Shown in pieces: positions 21,196 to 29,996 of a stretch of 64,000 bases of DNA (the first letter of the stretch is position 1; each line of letters opens with the position of its first letter). The stretch comes from Acetobacter ascendens (GTDB lineage Bacteria; Pseudomonadota; Alphaproteobacteria; Acetobacterales; Acetobacteraceae). Below the pieces are notes generated by a model. It saw nothing but the letters and a program-made list of their open reading frames with translations. It searched no databases and was not told the DNA's origin. The stretch covers positions 124,001 to 188,000 of the forward strand of contig NZ_CP015164.1 of assembly GCF_001766235.1 (NCBI RefSeq), read 5' to 3'. The translations under genes were made by a program, and so were the position numbers.

Positions 21196-21651
21196 ATGAA
21201 AACCGTGGAATACACGCACCCCCTGCCGAGGGAAGATCAGGGTAAAGTGTTTGTGCTGACACGCATGGATGCCTTTACCGCAGATAGCTGGGCGCGCCAT
21301 GTGTTGCAGGCTGCCATACGCGGTGGTGCGTGCGTGGAGGCGGATATGGCAGAGGCGGGTCTTGCCGGGCTTGCCGCTTTTGGGCTGGAAATTTTTGGCT
21401 TTATGGAAGAATCCGATCTGGATGCAGCTTTGGCGCGGCTGATGCAATGCGTTAAAATGCGGCCAGATCCACACCGGCCAGAAGTAACCCGTGCTGTTAT
21501 TTCTGCCGATTTTGCAGAACCTGAAACTCTTGGCATGGTGTGCGCCGAGGCTTTTAGGCTGCATGTGGGTTTTTTGCGGGCCGCCGCGCACCAGTTTTTC
21601 CCCATAGTGGCGGCTTTGCTGGGGGAAGATGCCGCACAGGCTCCGTTGTAA
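21196..21651 (+). CDS. Phage tail assembly chaperone-like protein
   Basis: A 151-residue, mostly helical protein (GRMDAFTADSWARHVLQ-type N-terminal region, then AVISADFAEPETLGMVCAEAFRLHVGFL) located between tube and tape-measure genes, where tail assembly chaperones lie. In many phages this gene makes a frameshifted longer product with the following small frame; no obvious slippery site is seen here. ATG 21196 follows AGGAAAAAGCAGGT. Confidence 0.72.
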   Translation: MKTVEYTHPLPREDQGKVFVLTRMDAFTADSWARHVLQAAIRGGACVEADMAEAGLAGLAAFGLEIFGFMEESDLDAALARLMQCVKMRPDPHRPEVTRAVISADFAEPETLGMVCAEAFRLHVGFLRAAAHQFFPIVAALLGEDAAQAPL

Positions 21652-21656
21652 ACTGT

Positions 21657-21836
21657 GTGAACATTTCACCCGCTATGGCAGCGGTTGTGGCATCGGGCCT
21701 TGCAAGCCTGCATGATCTAAAAACAGTTTACGACAGCGAAGATTTTTATACGCTTGTGGAAATACTTTCTGTGTGCAACTGGAATATGGCGCACATGCCC
21801 GCGCAGGAAAGCCCCCAAACATGGCCAAAACTGTAA
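21657..21836 (+). CDS. Small phage protein after the tail chaperone
   Basis: A 59-codon frame starting at GTG 21657, or at ATG 21675, ending at TAA 21834-21836, overlapping the next gene by 16 bp. The sequence (MAAVVASGLASLHDLKTVY, then DFYTLVEILSVCNWNMA) resembles the second small chaperone frame that follows the first in small myophages. A GTG start overlapping the upstream end and the tight spacing support it. Function inferred by position. Confidence 0.6.
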   Translation: MNISPAMAAVVASGLASLHDLKTVYDSEDFYTLVEILSVCNWNMAHMPAQESPQTWPKL

Positions 21837-22834
21837 ACACATCGCCCCAAAGCAAGGCGCGCGCAACATTGCCGTTACTGGAACGCCTGCGCCGTGTATT
21901 GGAACACTTTATGCAAACCCATACACGCGCAAAAAAGACCAAGAGCAAAGGGCTTTTGGCATTATTACAGATTTTGCGCCAATACAGCATGGGGGCGGGG
22001 TATATGCCTCTGGCTATGGGGGTGCGGAAACCTGTGTTTTCTGTTGTGCACTCTGCGTTGGGGGCTGCGCCGCCTGTGCTTACGCCCATAGATAGTGGGA
22101 ATGTAAAGCCTATGGCGAGTACGGCCTCTGTGCTGGGGGCGCCTTACAGGCAGAAAGATATTTTGAAAAACATGCCTGCGCTCTCTGGTCATATTTTATT
22201 GGCGGCCAGCACGGCTCAGGCTGCGGCGGAAAGTACATTACAGTTTACGCACCCCCAAAAGTCTCGGCAGAACACACCTAAAAATGCTGCGGATATTCTG
22301 GCATACAGGCCTTTTTCTGTGCTGCCGCATATGCCTTCCTTACGTGCTTCAGGGGGCAAGCTGCCTGTGCCCCAAATGCAGGCAGAAAGGGGAGGTGCTG
22401 CGCTAACCGTGCGTATGTTTCGGCGCCCCCAGCAGGTGCAAAGGCAGCGGTTACAACGTCATATACAAGACCCTGAAAGTGCAAGTGTTTTAGAGAAAAC
22501 TCGATATTTTCAGGATTTTTCTGTTCCAAAACAGGATAAGCGCGTTGCTTTTTCAGCTCTACGCCCTGTTGCCGTGCCAGATAAAGACCAGCCTGTTGCA
22601 CCAGGCATGATGGGGGTATTTTTACCGTCATCTCCGCTTATGCGGGCGGCAATTCAGCCAGTTGTGGCATTGGCGCGGCCTACTTTGGCAACGCAGGGGC
22701 AGAAAACACCTTCCAGCCCGTTTGCCACACCCTCTCCACACCCTGCACCTATGCCGCCCCGTGTGGCCATGCAGGGCCTTGGCGGGGGAGATAGCGCTAC
22801 TTTGGCAGCGCTTTCTATACTTGGCTCTATTTAA
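21821..22834 (+). CDS. Probable short tape measure protein
   Basis: A 337-residue protein in the position of the tail length-determining protein, between the chaperones and the Dit-like protein. The N terminus is basic and helical (SKARATLPLLERLRRVLEHF), a hydrophobic stretch follows near 60-85, and the C-terminal half is Pro/Gln-rich with a Gly-rich end (GLGGGDSATLAALSILGSI). No lysozyme or peptidase domain is seen. Tape measures usually exceed 500 residues, so this implies a very short tail or a reduced protein. ATG 21821 overlaps the upstream small frame. Confidence 0.55.
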   Translation: MAKTVNTSPQSKARATLPLLERLRRVLEHFMQTHTRAKKTKSKGLLALLQILRQYSMGAGYMPLAMGVRKPVFSVVHSALGAAPPVLTPIDSGNVKPMASTASVLGAPYRQKDILKNMPALSGHILLAASTAQAAAESTLQFTHPQKSRQNTPKNAADILAYRPFSVLPHMPSLRASGGKLPVPQMQAERGGAALTVRMFRRPQQVQRQRLQRHIQDPESASVLEKTRYFQDFSVPKQDKRVAFSALRPVAVPDKDQPVAPGMMGVFLPSSPLMRAAIQPVVALARPTLATQGQKTPSSPFATPSPHPAPMPPRVAMQGLGGGDSATLAALSILGSI

Positions 22835-22869
22835 AAACCCTTTTCCTGTTCAGTAAAGAGTTCTGTTTC

Positions 22870-23583
22870 ATGCCCATGTTGCCAGTTAGCCTGCCATCTG
22901 TATGGAATATTCCTGTAGCAGTGGGGGTACCTGCCCTTATGGGGCAATCTGTTTCTGCCGGGGTGCAGGCTTCGGCCTCTGTTACGGTAGGGAGCGTGCT
23001 GGATGATTTGCAAATTACACAGGCGGCCAGCCAGTGGGGTATTTTTACGCAGGACGGGCAGAGGGTTTTAACATCTGCCCATGTGCTTTCTGCCGATATG
23101 CAAAGTGCATGGCGCATTGCAGAAGCCCCGCTAGAGGATGGTGCGTTTTTATCTTACAGTAAAGTGCGCATGTCTCGGCAGCATCGGATTGTCATGGTGT
23201 GTGATGGATCAGAGGCCGGGACGGAAGATGCCAACGCCACCAGCCTTGCGTTGGATGTTCTGGCCGGGGCCGGGCAGGCGGGCGCATTGTATGTGCGTGC
23301 AGGCTTTTTTGCCACGCTGGAGGCATTGGAGGCCGATACAAACCTGTATGCCGTGATGACCCCGGAAAAGAAATACGATAGCGTAAACATTATCGGCCAC
23401 CGTTGGATGCGGCAGGCACGGCAGGGCATTACCATGCCGGTTGTGGAAATTGCCTTGCAGGAAGTGCGTATAACCGGAAGCACACAGTTTACCAGCACAC
23501 GTATGCCGCAGGGCCAGCAGATACAGTGCGGCGGCATGGCCTATGCCACTACCAGCAGCATAGATGCCGGAGAAATTGCATGA
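22870..23583 (+). CDS. Dit-like baseplate protein
   Basis: A 237-residue protein of the Dit-like N-terminal type that joins tube and baseplate hub. It has the segments VGSVLDDLQITQAASQWGIFTQDGQRVL, LEDGAFLSYSKVRMSRQHRIVMVCDGSEAG-type sequence and VEIALQEVRITG, typical of the family (here split for brevity). It overlaps the next gene by 4 bp (ATGA). The order sheath, tube, chaperone, tape, Dit, plug, hub matches compact myophage baseplates such as that of cyanophage Pam3. Confidence 0.75.
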   Translation: MPMLPVSLPSVWNIPVAVGVPALMGQSVSAGVQASASVTVGSVLDDLQITQAASQWGIFTQDGQRVLTSAHVLSADMQSAWRIAEAPLEDGAFLSYSKVRMSRQHRIVMVCDGSEAGTEDANATSLALDVLAGAGQAGALYVRAGFFATLEALEADTNLYAVMTPEKKYDSVNIIGHRWMRQARQGITMPVVEIALQEVRITGSTQFTSTRMPQGQQIQCGGMAYATTSSIDAGEIA

Positions 23584-23900
23584 GCACCCCCACAACAACA
23601 TTTGTGCAGGTGCCCATAAGTGCTGTGCCTGCACAAATGTTTAAGATCACACTGGCAGAACAGACACTCCAAATAGCACTGCGCCAGCGGGCCACTGGTT
23701 TGTATGCAGATATATGGTGCGCAGGTACGCGTGCGCTTTCTGGCGTGTTGTGCCAAGACCGGACATGGCTGGCGCGTAATGCTGCCACCGGCCTGCCGGG
23801 TGATCTGGCGTTTATGGATACCCAAGGCACGCAGGACCCGCAAAGCACCGGGCTTGGCACGCGCTATGTGTTGCTGTGGCGCACAGGCTGGCCCGCATGA
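23580..23900 (+). CDS. Baseplate plug protein (DUF6983-like)
   Basis: A 106-residue beta-rich protein (FKITLAEQTLQIALRQRATG, WLARNAATGLPGDLAFMD, RYVLLWRTGWP) matching the small plug proteins coded between the Dit-like and hub genes. It would close the baseplate centre. Starts at an ATGA overlap with the upstream gene and ends in another with the hub gene, so it is tightly translationally coupled. Confidence 0.72.
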   Translation: MSTPTTTFVQVPISAVPAQMFKITLAEQTLQIALRQRATGLYADIWCAGTRALSGVLCQDRTWLARNAATGLPGDLAFMDTQGTQDPQSTGLGTRYVLLWRTGWPA

Positions 23901-24823
23901 GCGGCACGGTTACAACAAAAACGCCAGATTGGGCCATGCGAGATGTGGAGGTGACGTTCCGGCTTCTCAATGGCGTGTTTGGCACGGCGGATGGGGTGGA
24001 TACAGTTACCCTTTCTGGCTTGCAGGTGCAGGCGGACATTGCGCAGGCCCCATACCCAACGGGGGAAACCGCGCAGATACGCATAACCGGCATGCCTCCG
24101 GATTTAATGAACCGCCTGAGCCTGAGTGCGCCAGATCCTGCCAGCCAAAGTGCCAGTGAAGTGCTGCTGATGGTGCCAGATGGCACCTCTGGCGCGCAGG
24201 CACTTGTGTTTCAGGGCGGGGTTACACTGGCTTATGCAGATTATAGCGCGGCACCAGATGTTGCTTTTGTGGTGCAGGCGTTTTCTACAGTTTTACCAAA
24301 TGCACTGCCTGCCGCCCCCACCGGGTTTAAGGGGGCTGTGCCACTGGCGCAGGTATTGGCGCGTATTGCCGCACTGGCCGGGCTAACGTTTGAAAATAAC
24401 GGCCTGAACACCGTGCTGCATGATCCGTATTTTCATGGCACGCCGGGGCAGCAGATCAGCCAGTGTTTGAACACACAGTTTTTTCAGGCCGCATTGGGCC
24501 GGGGGCGTTTGGCGGCATGGCCTGCCAGAACCGGTGGTGCCAACACAACACTAAAGACATCTGCCGCCATTCAGGTTTCGGCCAGTACGGGGCTGGTGGG
24601 GTATCCTACATGGTCTGCCGGTGGGGTGGCGCTAAGCATGTTGTTTAACCCGCGTATCAGCTACGGCAGCGTGTTGGCATTGCAAAGCCAGTATCAGCCC
24701 GGTGGGGGCGGCACGGGGCTGTGGCAGGTTTTGCAGCTTCGGCACAGTTTAAGCGCCCAAATGCCAGATGGCCCGTGGTTTACCCACGTGGTGGCACAGG
24801 CTGTAGGATCAGAAAATTCATGA
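23897..24823 (+). CDS. Baseplate hub protein
   Basis: A 308-residue protein starting MSGTVTTKTPDWAMRDVEVTFRL. It has the beta-barrel features of phage hub proteins (VTLSGLQVQADIAQA, GETAQIRITGMPPDLMNRLS) and a later region with FENNGLNTVLHDPYFHGTPGQQI resembling gp27-like hubs. It lies between plug and spike genes. ATG 23897 overlaps the upstream stop (ATGA) and is preferred over an ATG at 23876. Confidence 0.75.
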   Translation: MSGTVTTKTPDWAMRDVEVTFRLLNGVFGTADGVDTVTLSGLQVQADIAQAPYPTGETAQIRITGMPPDLMNRLSLSAPDPASQSASEVLLMVPDGTSGAQALVFQGGVTLAYADYSAAPDVAFVVQAFSTVLPNALPAAPTGFKGAVPLAQVLARIAALAGLTFENNGLNTVLHDPYFHGTPGQQISQCLNTQFFQAALGRGRLAAWPARTGGANTTLKTSAAIQVSASTGLVGYPTWSAGGVALSMLFNPRISYGSVLALQSQYQPGGGGTGLWQVLQLRHSLSAQMPDGPWFTHVVAQAVGSENS

Positions 24824-25509
24824 CAGATCAAAACAGTTTTGTATCCGGATTTCCGCCCAACATGCCTGCATCCGGGCAGGCTGTGTTTGATAGGGCGGGT
24901 GCTGGGGCATCGGATTACAACGCGCTTGTGGCCGTTATGCGCCGCATGTTGGTAGAGGTACGCACCGCTATACCCGTTAAGGTATGTGCGGTTTCTGGTG
25001 CCGGTTTGGCCCCCGTGGGGTTTGTGGATGTGCAACCCCTGGTGCATCAGCAGGATGCCGCAGGCCAAACTATGACGCATGGGGTGTTGTATAACGTGCC
25101 GTATTTTCGGCTTCAGGGGGGCAGCAGCGCTGTGGTGCTGGACCCTGCGGTGGGGGATATCGGTCTGGCCGTGATGGCGGACCGGGATATTCTGAACGTA
25201 AAAACCGCACGCGCCGCCGCACCGCCCGCCAGTTTTCGCCATAACAGCATGGCGGATGCGCTGTATCTGGGCGGTTTTTTAAACGCAGCACCCAGCCAGT
25301 ATATTCAGTTCACGCCCGATGGGGTGGTGATACACACCCCCGGAACCGTAGAAATATCTGCAAAATCGCTCAAGATTTCAGGAGATGCCAGCATAAGCGG
25401 CAGCCTGAATGTGGGGCAGGATGTGCAGGCTGGTGGTGTGTCCCTCACATCGCATGTGCACGGTGGGATTATGCCCGGCAGTGGCAGCACCAGCACCCCG
25501 CAGGGTTAG
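24820..25509 (+). CDS. Baseplate spike protein (Gp138-like)
   Basis: A 229-residue protein with an N-terminal OB-like Gp138 domain (VKVCAVSGAGLAPVGFVDVQPLV, YNVPYFRLQGG, VVLDPAVGDIGLAVMADRD) and a C-terminal spike made of short repeats (TVEISAKSLKISGDASISGS) ending in SHVHGGIMPGSGSTS. Such proteins form the membrane-piercing tip. ATG 24820 overlaps the hub stop; a longer open frame upstream is antisense-free but redundant with the hub gene. Confidence 0.82.
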   Translation: MTDQNSFVSGFPPNMPASGQAVFDRAGAGASDYNALVAVMRRMLVEVRTAIPVKVCAVSGAGLAPVGFVDVQPLVHQQDAAGQTMTHGVLYNVPYFRLQGGSSAVVLDPAVGDIGLAVMADRDILNVKTARAAAPPASFRHNSMADALYLGGFLNAAPSQYIQFTPDGVVIHTPGTVEISAKSLKISGDASISGSLNVGQDVQAGGVSLTSHVHGGIMPGSGSTSTPQG

Positions 25510-25520
25510 GAGAAGCACAT

Positions 25521-25874
25521 ATGAAAACCTTGTTGCTAGATCGCGCAACGTGGGATTTGGTGGTGGATGCGCAGGGCAATATTGCCGTGGCGGATGTGCC
25601 CTATGCCACAGCGCAGGATGTTTCCAGCGCGGTGCGCGTGTTTAGGGGCGAGTGCTGGTACAACACAGCCCTTGGCCTGCCCTATCTGGCGGGTGTTTTG
25701 GGGCGCAACCAGTCTGCCGCGCTGTTTCGGGCCGATGTGGCGCAGGCTGCCCTTGCCGTGCCCAACGTGGCACGCGCCACCTGTGTGCTGACCAGCCTTG
25801 GGGCGGACCGCAAACTCAGCGGCCAGATTTATCTGACATTGGAAAACGGAAGCACAACCCTTGCCAGTTTCTGA
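25521..25874 (+). CDS. Baseplate wedge protein gpW/gp25-like
   Basis: A 117-residue protein of the gp25/GPW family, part of the ring that triggers sheath contraction. It shows DLVVDAQGNIAV at the N terminus and the family core VFRGECWYNTALGLPYLAGVLG followed by ALAVPNVARA. The stop overlaps the start region of the next wedge gene. Normal length. Confidence 0.8.
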   Translation: MKTLLLDRATWDLVVDAQGNIAVADVPYATAQDVSSAVRVFRGECWYNTALGLPYLAGVLGRNQSAALFRADVAQAALAVPNVARATCVLTSLGADRKLSGQIYLTLENGSTTLASF

Positions 25875-27096
25875 AACCACACTTGCCGCAGGCACAACAT
25901 CTGTGCCCGCACCCACGCTGGATGATACCGGCTTTGTGCTGCTGCAGGAGGCAGACATGCTGGCCGGTGTTCTGGCAGATATTAACGCCGCTTTTGGCAA
26001 TACGCTGAATACGGATTTATCCACCCCACAGGGGCAGTTGGCCACATCGCTTACCGCCATTTTGGGCGATGCGTATGATCAAATGCTGGCTGTGTTTAAC
26101 GGGGTAGATCCTGCGCGGGCTTCTGGCCGGATGCAGGATGCCATTGGCCGCATTTACTTTATGGAGCGCAAACCCGCCACGCCCACGGTTGTTACGTGCC
26201 AGTGTACGGGGGTGGAGGGCACGGTTATTCCGCAAGGGGCCTTGGTGGCAGATGCCGCAGGCAACACCTACGCGGCAGATGCCGCTATTACGCTGGATAC
26301 CACCGGCACAGGCACGGGCACGTTTTCCTGCACCACGGTGGGGGAGGTTTCCTGCCCGGCGGGCAGTGTGCGGCTGTGCCAATCTGTAGCAGGGTGGTCT
26401 GGCGTGAGCAACGCCGTGGCGGGGGTGACAGGGCGTGAGGTAGAAGGCCGCGCTGCGTTTGAAGCCCGCAGGCAGGCCGCCGTGGCTGTAAATTCCGTAG
26501 GGCCATTGGCTGCTATTCTGGCCGCCGTGCAGGCGGTGGATGGCGTAACAGATGCGTATGTTGCAGATAATAGCAGCAATGTTGCAGTTATGCAGGGGGG
26601 CATCACACTTGCGCCCTATAGCCTGTATGTGTGCGTAAATGGCGGCACAGATGCCGATGTGGCTTTGGCCATTTTGTGCAAAAAGCCACCCGGCTGCGCC
26701 TATACCGGCAGCACCAGTGTTTCGGTAACAGATACTTCTGGCGCGTATACCACACCGCCCAGCTATACGGTGGCGTTTGAGCGTGCCCAGCCCACGCCGC
26801 TTTATGTTGTGCTTACACTGGCAGCCGGTTCTGGCGTGCCTAATACCGCAACGTCTGCCGTGCAGCAGGCCGTGTTGGCGTGCTTTTTGGGGCAGGATGG
26901 TTCTGCCCGCGTGGGCATTGGCGGCACGCTGTATGCCAGCCGGTTTTATGCCTGCGTGGCGGCAGTGGGCAGTTGGGCGCAGGTGGTGGATATTCGGGTA
27001 GGCACAGCGGCCAACCCTACCGGTGTTACGGCACAGGCCAATATCAACCAGATTTTCACGCTGGAACTGGCTGATATTACCGTGGAGTTTGCCTGA
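25861..27096 (+). CDS. Baseplate wedge protein gpJ-like
   Basis: A 411-residue Baseplate_J-like protein. It has STPQGQLATSLTAILGDAYDQML, RASGRMQDAIGRIYFMERKPATPT, the GTVIPQGALVADAAGNTY-type beta domain and the conserved GREVEGRAAFEARRQAAVAVNSVG. The start is taken as TTG 25861, 14 bp before the upstream stop; no closer ATG fits the conserved N terminus. Cys is unusually frequent for this family. Its stop overlaps the next start (TGATG). Confidence 0.85.
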   Translation: MPVSETTLAAGTTSVPAPTLDDTGFVLLQEADMLAGVLADINAAFGNTLNTDLSTPQGQLATSLTAILGDAYDQMLAVFNGVDPARASGRMQDAIGRIYFMERKPATPTVVTCQCTGVEGTVIPQGALVADAAGNTYAADAAITLDTTGTGTGTFSCTTVGEVSCPAGSVRLCQSVAGWSGVSNAVAGVTGREVEGRAAFEARRQAAVAVNSVGPLAAILAAVQAVDGVTDAYVADNSSNVAVMQGGITLAPYSLYVCVNGGTDADVALAILCKKPPGCAYTGSTSVSVTDTSGAYTTPPSYTVAFERAQPTPLYVVLTLAAGSGVPNTATSAVQQAVLACFLGQDGSARVGIGGTLYASRFYACVAAVGSWAQVVDIRVGTAANPTGVTAQANINQIFTLELADITVEFA

Positions 27097-27674
27097 TGCA
27101 GAATGTGGGGCAAACGGTGCTTTCGCAATACGCGTGCTCACCCAGCCTGAACGCGCTGCTGGAAGGCTGGAACCAGTGTTTTGATCCTGCCCAGAGTATA
27201 GAAAACTGGTTTGCCAGCATATGGAACATAGAAACAGCCCAAGGCTACGGGCTGGATGTATGGGGCCGCATTGTTGGGGTATCCCGCGTGTTGCGCATGG
27301 CATCTGGCCAGTATTTAGGTTTTGCCGAGGCCAATGATCTGACAGAGCAGGGCTTTAACACGGCCCCGTCGTATGCGGGCCGTGTTGTGGTGGGTGATTT
27401 TACAAATTGCAGCCTGTCAGATGCTGGGTTTCGGCAGCTTATTTATGCCAAGGCGCTGGCCAATATTACGGATTGTTCCGTGCTTTCGCTCAACGCCATT
27501 TTGCGCACGCTGTTTGCCGGGCAGGGTGATGCATGGGTGGAAGATAACGCCAACATGAGCATGACCTACGCCTTTGGCTTTGGGCCAACAGATGTGCAGG
27601 TTTCCATTATCGAAAACGCCGGCGTGCTGCCGCGCCCTGCCGGGGTTGCGGTTTTCTACAGCATCAGGGGCTGA
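27096..27674 (+). CDS. Baseplate wedge/DUF2612 phage protein
   Basis: A 192-residue protein of the DUF2612 type that follows gpJ in compact myophages and probably links baseplate to fibres. Typical sequence: FDPAQSIENWFASIWNIETAQGYGLDVWGRIVGVSR-type N-terminal half (split here), GFRQLIYAKALANITDCSV and a C-terminal GVLPRPAGVAVFYSI. It overlaps gpJ by one base. Confidence 0.78.
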   Translation: MQNVGQTVLSQYACSPSLNALLEGWNQCFDPAQSIENWFASIWNIETAQGYGLDVWGRIVGVSRVLRMASGQYLGFAEANDLTEQGFNTAPSYAGRVVVGDFTNCSLSDAGFRQLIYAKALANITDCSVLSLNAILRTLFAGQGDAWVEDNANMSMTYAFGFGPTDVQVSIIENAGVLPRPAGVAVFYSIRG

Positions 27675-27681
27675 AAAACTT

Positions 27682-28779
27682 ATGAAACAAGCAGATATTT
27701 CCGGGCGGTTTACAACGCCTATTGCGGTCTCTGCCACAGCGGCCAACTGTGCGGATATTCCCACAGCGCAAACCACAGCGGGCGATGGCTCGGCCAGTAT
27801 GGCGCTGGGCTTTCCGCCCGAAACCTTTACAGAACGCGCTGCCGGTGGCGTGCCCCCGCGTGGGGCGGATATGAACGGGTTTTTAAAAACACTTTCTGCT
27901 GCCATACAGGTTTTGCAAACAGGATATGTTGGCCCGTTTGATGCCAGCTTTGCCGCCGCCATTGGTGGTTACCCAGCCGGGGCTGTGGTGGCGGGCAGCG
28001 TTGTGGGCACGTTCTGGGTTTCTGGGCAGGATAACAACCTTTCCACCCCCGGCGCGCAGGGTGCAGCGTGGGTAAACCTGTTCAGCGGGTTGCTTACATC
28101 GGCCCAAGCCGCGCAAAGCTTTTTTCCGCTGACTGGCGGTAAAATCAGCAATGGCTATTATGATAGCACTGGCACATGGGGCGGTAGCGGCAGCAATGGC
28201 GCACCGCAGGCGGGTGATACGCCGTGGGGGCCGCAGTTTATTTCCCGCTTGGGGTATAGTGCCACCATGAAGGCGCTGTTCTGCCTGCGTGATGCGTTTG
28301 AACAATATGCTTTTGCCAGCGTGCAGTTAACAGATGCTGCAGGCGGGTGGCATGAATGGCAGTTCCGCCAGGATGGCTCCATCCGTATGCCAGATGGCGC
28401 GGTGGTGGCTACGCAAGGCTGGGCCAATGGGGTGTTTCAGCCTGCGGGCAGTTATGTGGGCTTGGGCACATATCAGGCCGATTTTGCCACGCAGGATGGG
28501 CGCGTGATCAACCTGCCATATGGGCAGCGCATCCAGTCCTTTTCCGTGAGTATTCAGGATGGAGATGGCATTACCTTTCCGCAGGCTTTTGCGGGGGTGC
28601 CTACATCCGTGCAGTTGCAGTGCATGCAGTATGAACAACGCATGACACTTGCCATGCCAGAACAGGCACCTACCGCCACAGGTATTGGCGCTGTGGGCGT
28701 GCGCTATGTGGTGGATGATCACGATGGCGCGGTTTCTACCCCCATTACAGTGTGGGTAACAGCTATTGGGCCAAGGTAA
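27682..28779 (+). CDS. Phage tail fibre protein
   Basis: A 365-residue fibre. The N-terminal part (ISGRFTTPIAVSATAANCADIP, then PPRGADMNGFLK) is the usual attachment region after DUF2612 genes. The middle is Gly/Ala-rich, and the C-terminal region (VQLQCMQYEQRM, DDHDGAVSTPITVWVTAIGPR) resembles gp53-like receptor-binding heads. ATG 27682 (MKQADIS) is chosen from the family N terminus. Host range would be set by this protein. Confidence 0.78.
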   Translation: MKQADISGRFTTPIAVSATAANCADIPTAQTTAGDGSASMALGFPPETFTERAAGGVPPRGADMNGFLKTLSAAIQVLQTGYVGPFDASFAAAIGGYPAGAVVAGSVVGTFWVSGQDNNLSTPGAQGAAWVNLFSGLLTSAQAAQSFFPLTGGKISNGYYDSTGTWGGSGSNGAPQAGDTPWGPQFISRLGYSATMKALFCLRDAFEQYAFASVQLTDAAGGWHEWQFRQDGSIRMPDGAVVATQGWANGVFQPAGSYVGLGTYQADFATQDGRVINLPYGQRIQSFSVSIQDGDGITFPQAFAGVPTSVQLQCMQYEQRMTLAMPEQAPTATGIGAVGVRYVVDDHDGAVSTPITVWVTAIGPR

Positions 28780-28785
28780 AAAACC

Positions 28786-29355
28786 ATGATATGTTCTTGC
28801 AATACCGCAGGCACGGCTTGCTCCTTTTTGCCAGAAGGGGCCGTGCTGGCGCCGGGGTGACAACCCGCCAGCGCACGTGTGCTGCCGGTTATGATTGCAC
28901 CGGGCCTATGCCTGCGTGGCCAACTGGCAGAGCAGGTGGTGCAGGCATGGCCTGCGCGCAGCAGTGCAGATGCGCTGGATTATACGCTCACCCCCGCCGC
29001 ATGGCTGGAAGGCGCGGGCGATACACTGGCCAGTGTTACAGCCAGCGTGCCCACCGCTACCGGGCAGGATACGGATTTGGCCGTGCTGTGGGTAACAATT
29101 ATTCAAGGCATGGCCTGCGTGTTTTTGGGCAGTGGCCCGCCAGATAGGGTGCAAACCGTGCAGATGGTGCTGCACACCGTACAGGGGCGCAGCGTTACGG
29201 CCAGCGTGCAGCTTTACATCAGTGCAGAAGGTGCCGCCACGTTGCCGCCACAGGTGCCCACTTTAGCAGATGGCACCCCCATACCGCCCAACGCGCTATT
29301 GGCCCCGCAAGGTGTGCTTACCAGCCCTAGCGGCCAGCCTTACCTGCTGGCCTGA
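28786..29355 (+). CDS. Phage fibre-tail adaptor-like protein, with in-frame TGA
   Basis: The main part (ALDYTLTPAAWLEGAGDTLASV, then VLWVTIIQG, VQMVLHTVQGRSVTASVQLYI) fits phage fibre-tail adaptor proteins. From ATG 28786 the frame reads 24 residues (MICSCNTAGTACSFLPEGAV) and meets TGA at 28858-28860, then continues in the same frame through QPASARVLPVMIAPGL to the stop at 29355. GTG 28879 or ATG 28891 could start a shorter product. Either the TGA is a nonsense change (for example from GGA) or the first 24 codons are a separate leader. Confidence 0.6.
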
Positions 29356-29477
29356 AACATGGGGGTGGGAGCCATCCTTGCTGCCTGCAGGCGGACAAGC
29401 CCACAGCGCTGTGATACAGTTTTGCCCAAAGAGATAGCCCGCCAGCAAGGGGGGTATTCGAGGCAAAAGGTATAGAA

Positions 29478-29924
29478 ATGAAACCCAAATCACAGCAACC
29501 TGCCGATTCATTGGTGAACAGATTTAACGAGAACGTGGCTGTTAAAATGACAATCATGTTCGGCAGTATCTGGTGCGTATATGTGTTTTTCCTGTTCTCT
29601 TTAGTGCCAGCGGTTGTGCCCCAGTGGCAGAACACGCTGCTGTATATCAGCAACTGTATCCAGCTTGTGGCGCTGCCCGCGCTGATGGTGGGCAACGCAG
29701 TACTCAGCCGTGGGGCAGACCGGCGCGCGGCAGAAGACCATCAGGCCCTGCTGGAAATTCTGGGCGATGTGCGTGAGGAACTGGCAGACCTAAAAGACAA
29801 GACAGCCGGTTTGGCGCGTTCTGCCAACGCTGCCTTGCAACGTCCTGAACTGACAGACGTTTCCATTTCGGATCAGACGATCGTGAATATGGATGATGCC
29901 GGGCAGCCGCAGAATAACGCCTGA
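29478..29924 (+). CDS. Two-helix membrane protein, unknown function
   Basis: A 148-residue protein with two predicted membrane helices (VKMTIMFGSIWCVYVFFLF and the stretch around LYISNCIQLVALPALMVG), then a charged coiled-coil-like tail (ALLEILGDVREELADLKDK). The layout is like DUF1003-type or low-affinity iron permease-like proteins, but I cannot assign it. It lies just past the last phage gene and could be host DNA or a late phage membrane protein. Confidence 0.65.
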   Translation: MKPKSQQPADSLVNRFNENVAVKMTIMFGSIWCVYVFFLFSLVPAVVPQWQNTLLYISNCIQLVALPALMVGNAVLSRGADRRAAEDHQALLEILGDVREELADLKDKTAGLARSANAALQRPELTDVSISDQTIVNMDDAGQPQNNA

Positions 29925-29996
29925 TCCGGCATCCGGTTTTGCGGTTTTCTGGTTTGCACCCGTAATCAGCCTGTCTGATCAGACTGGAAACCGCTC

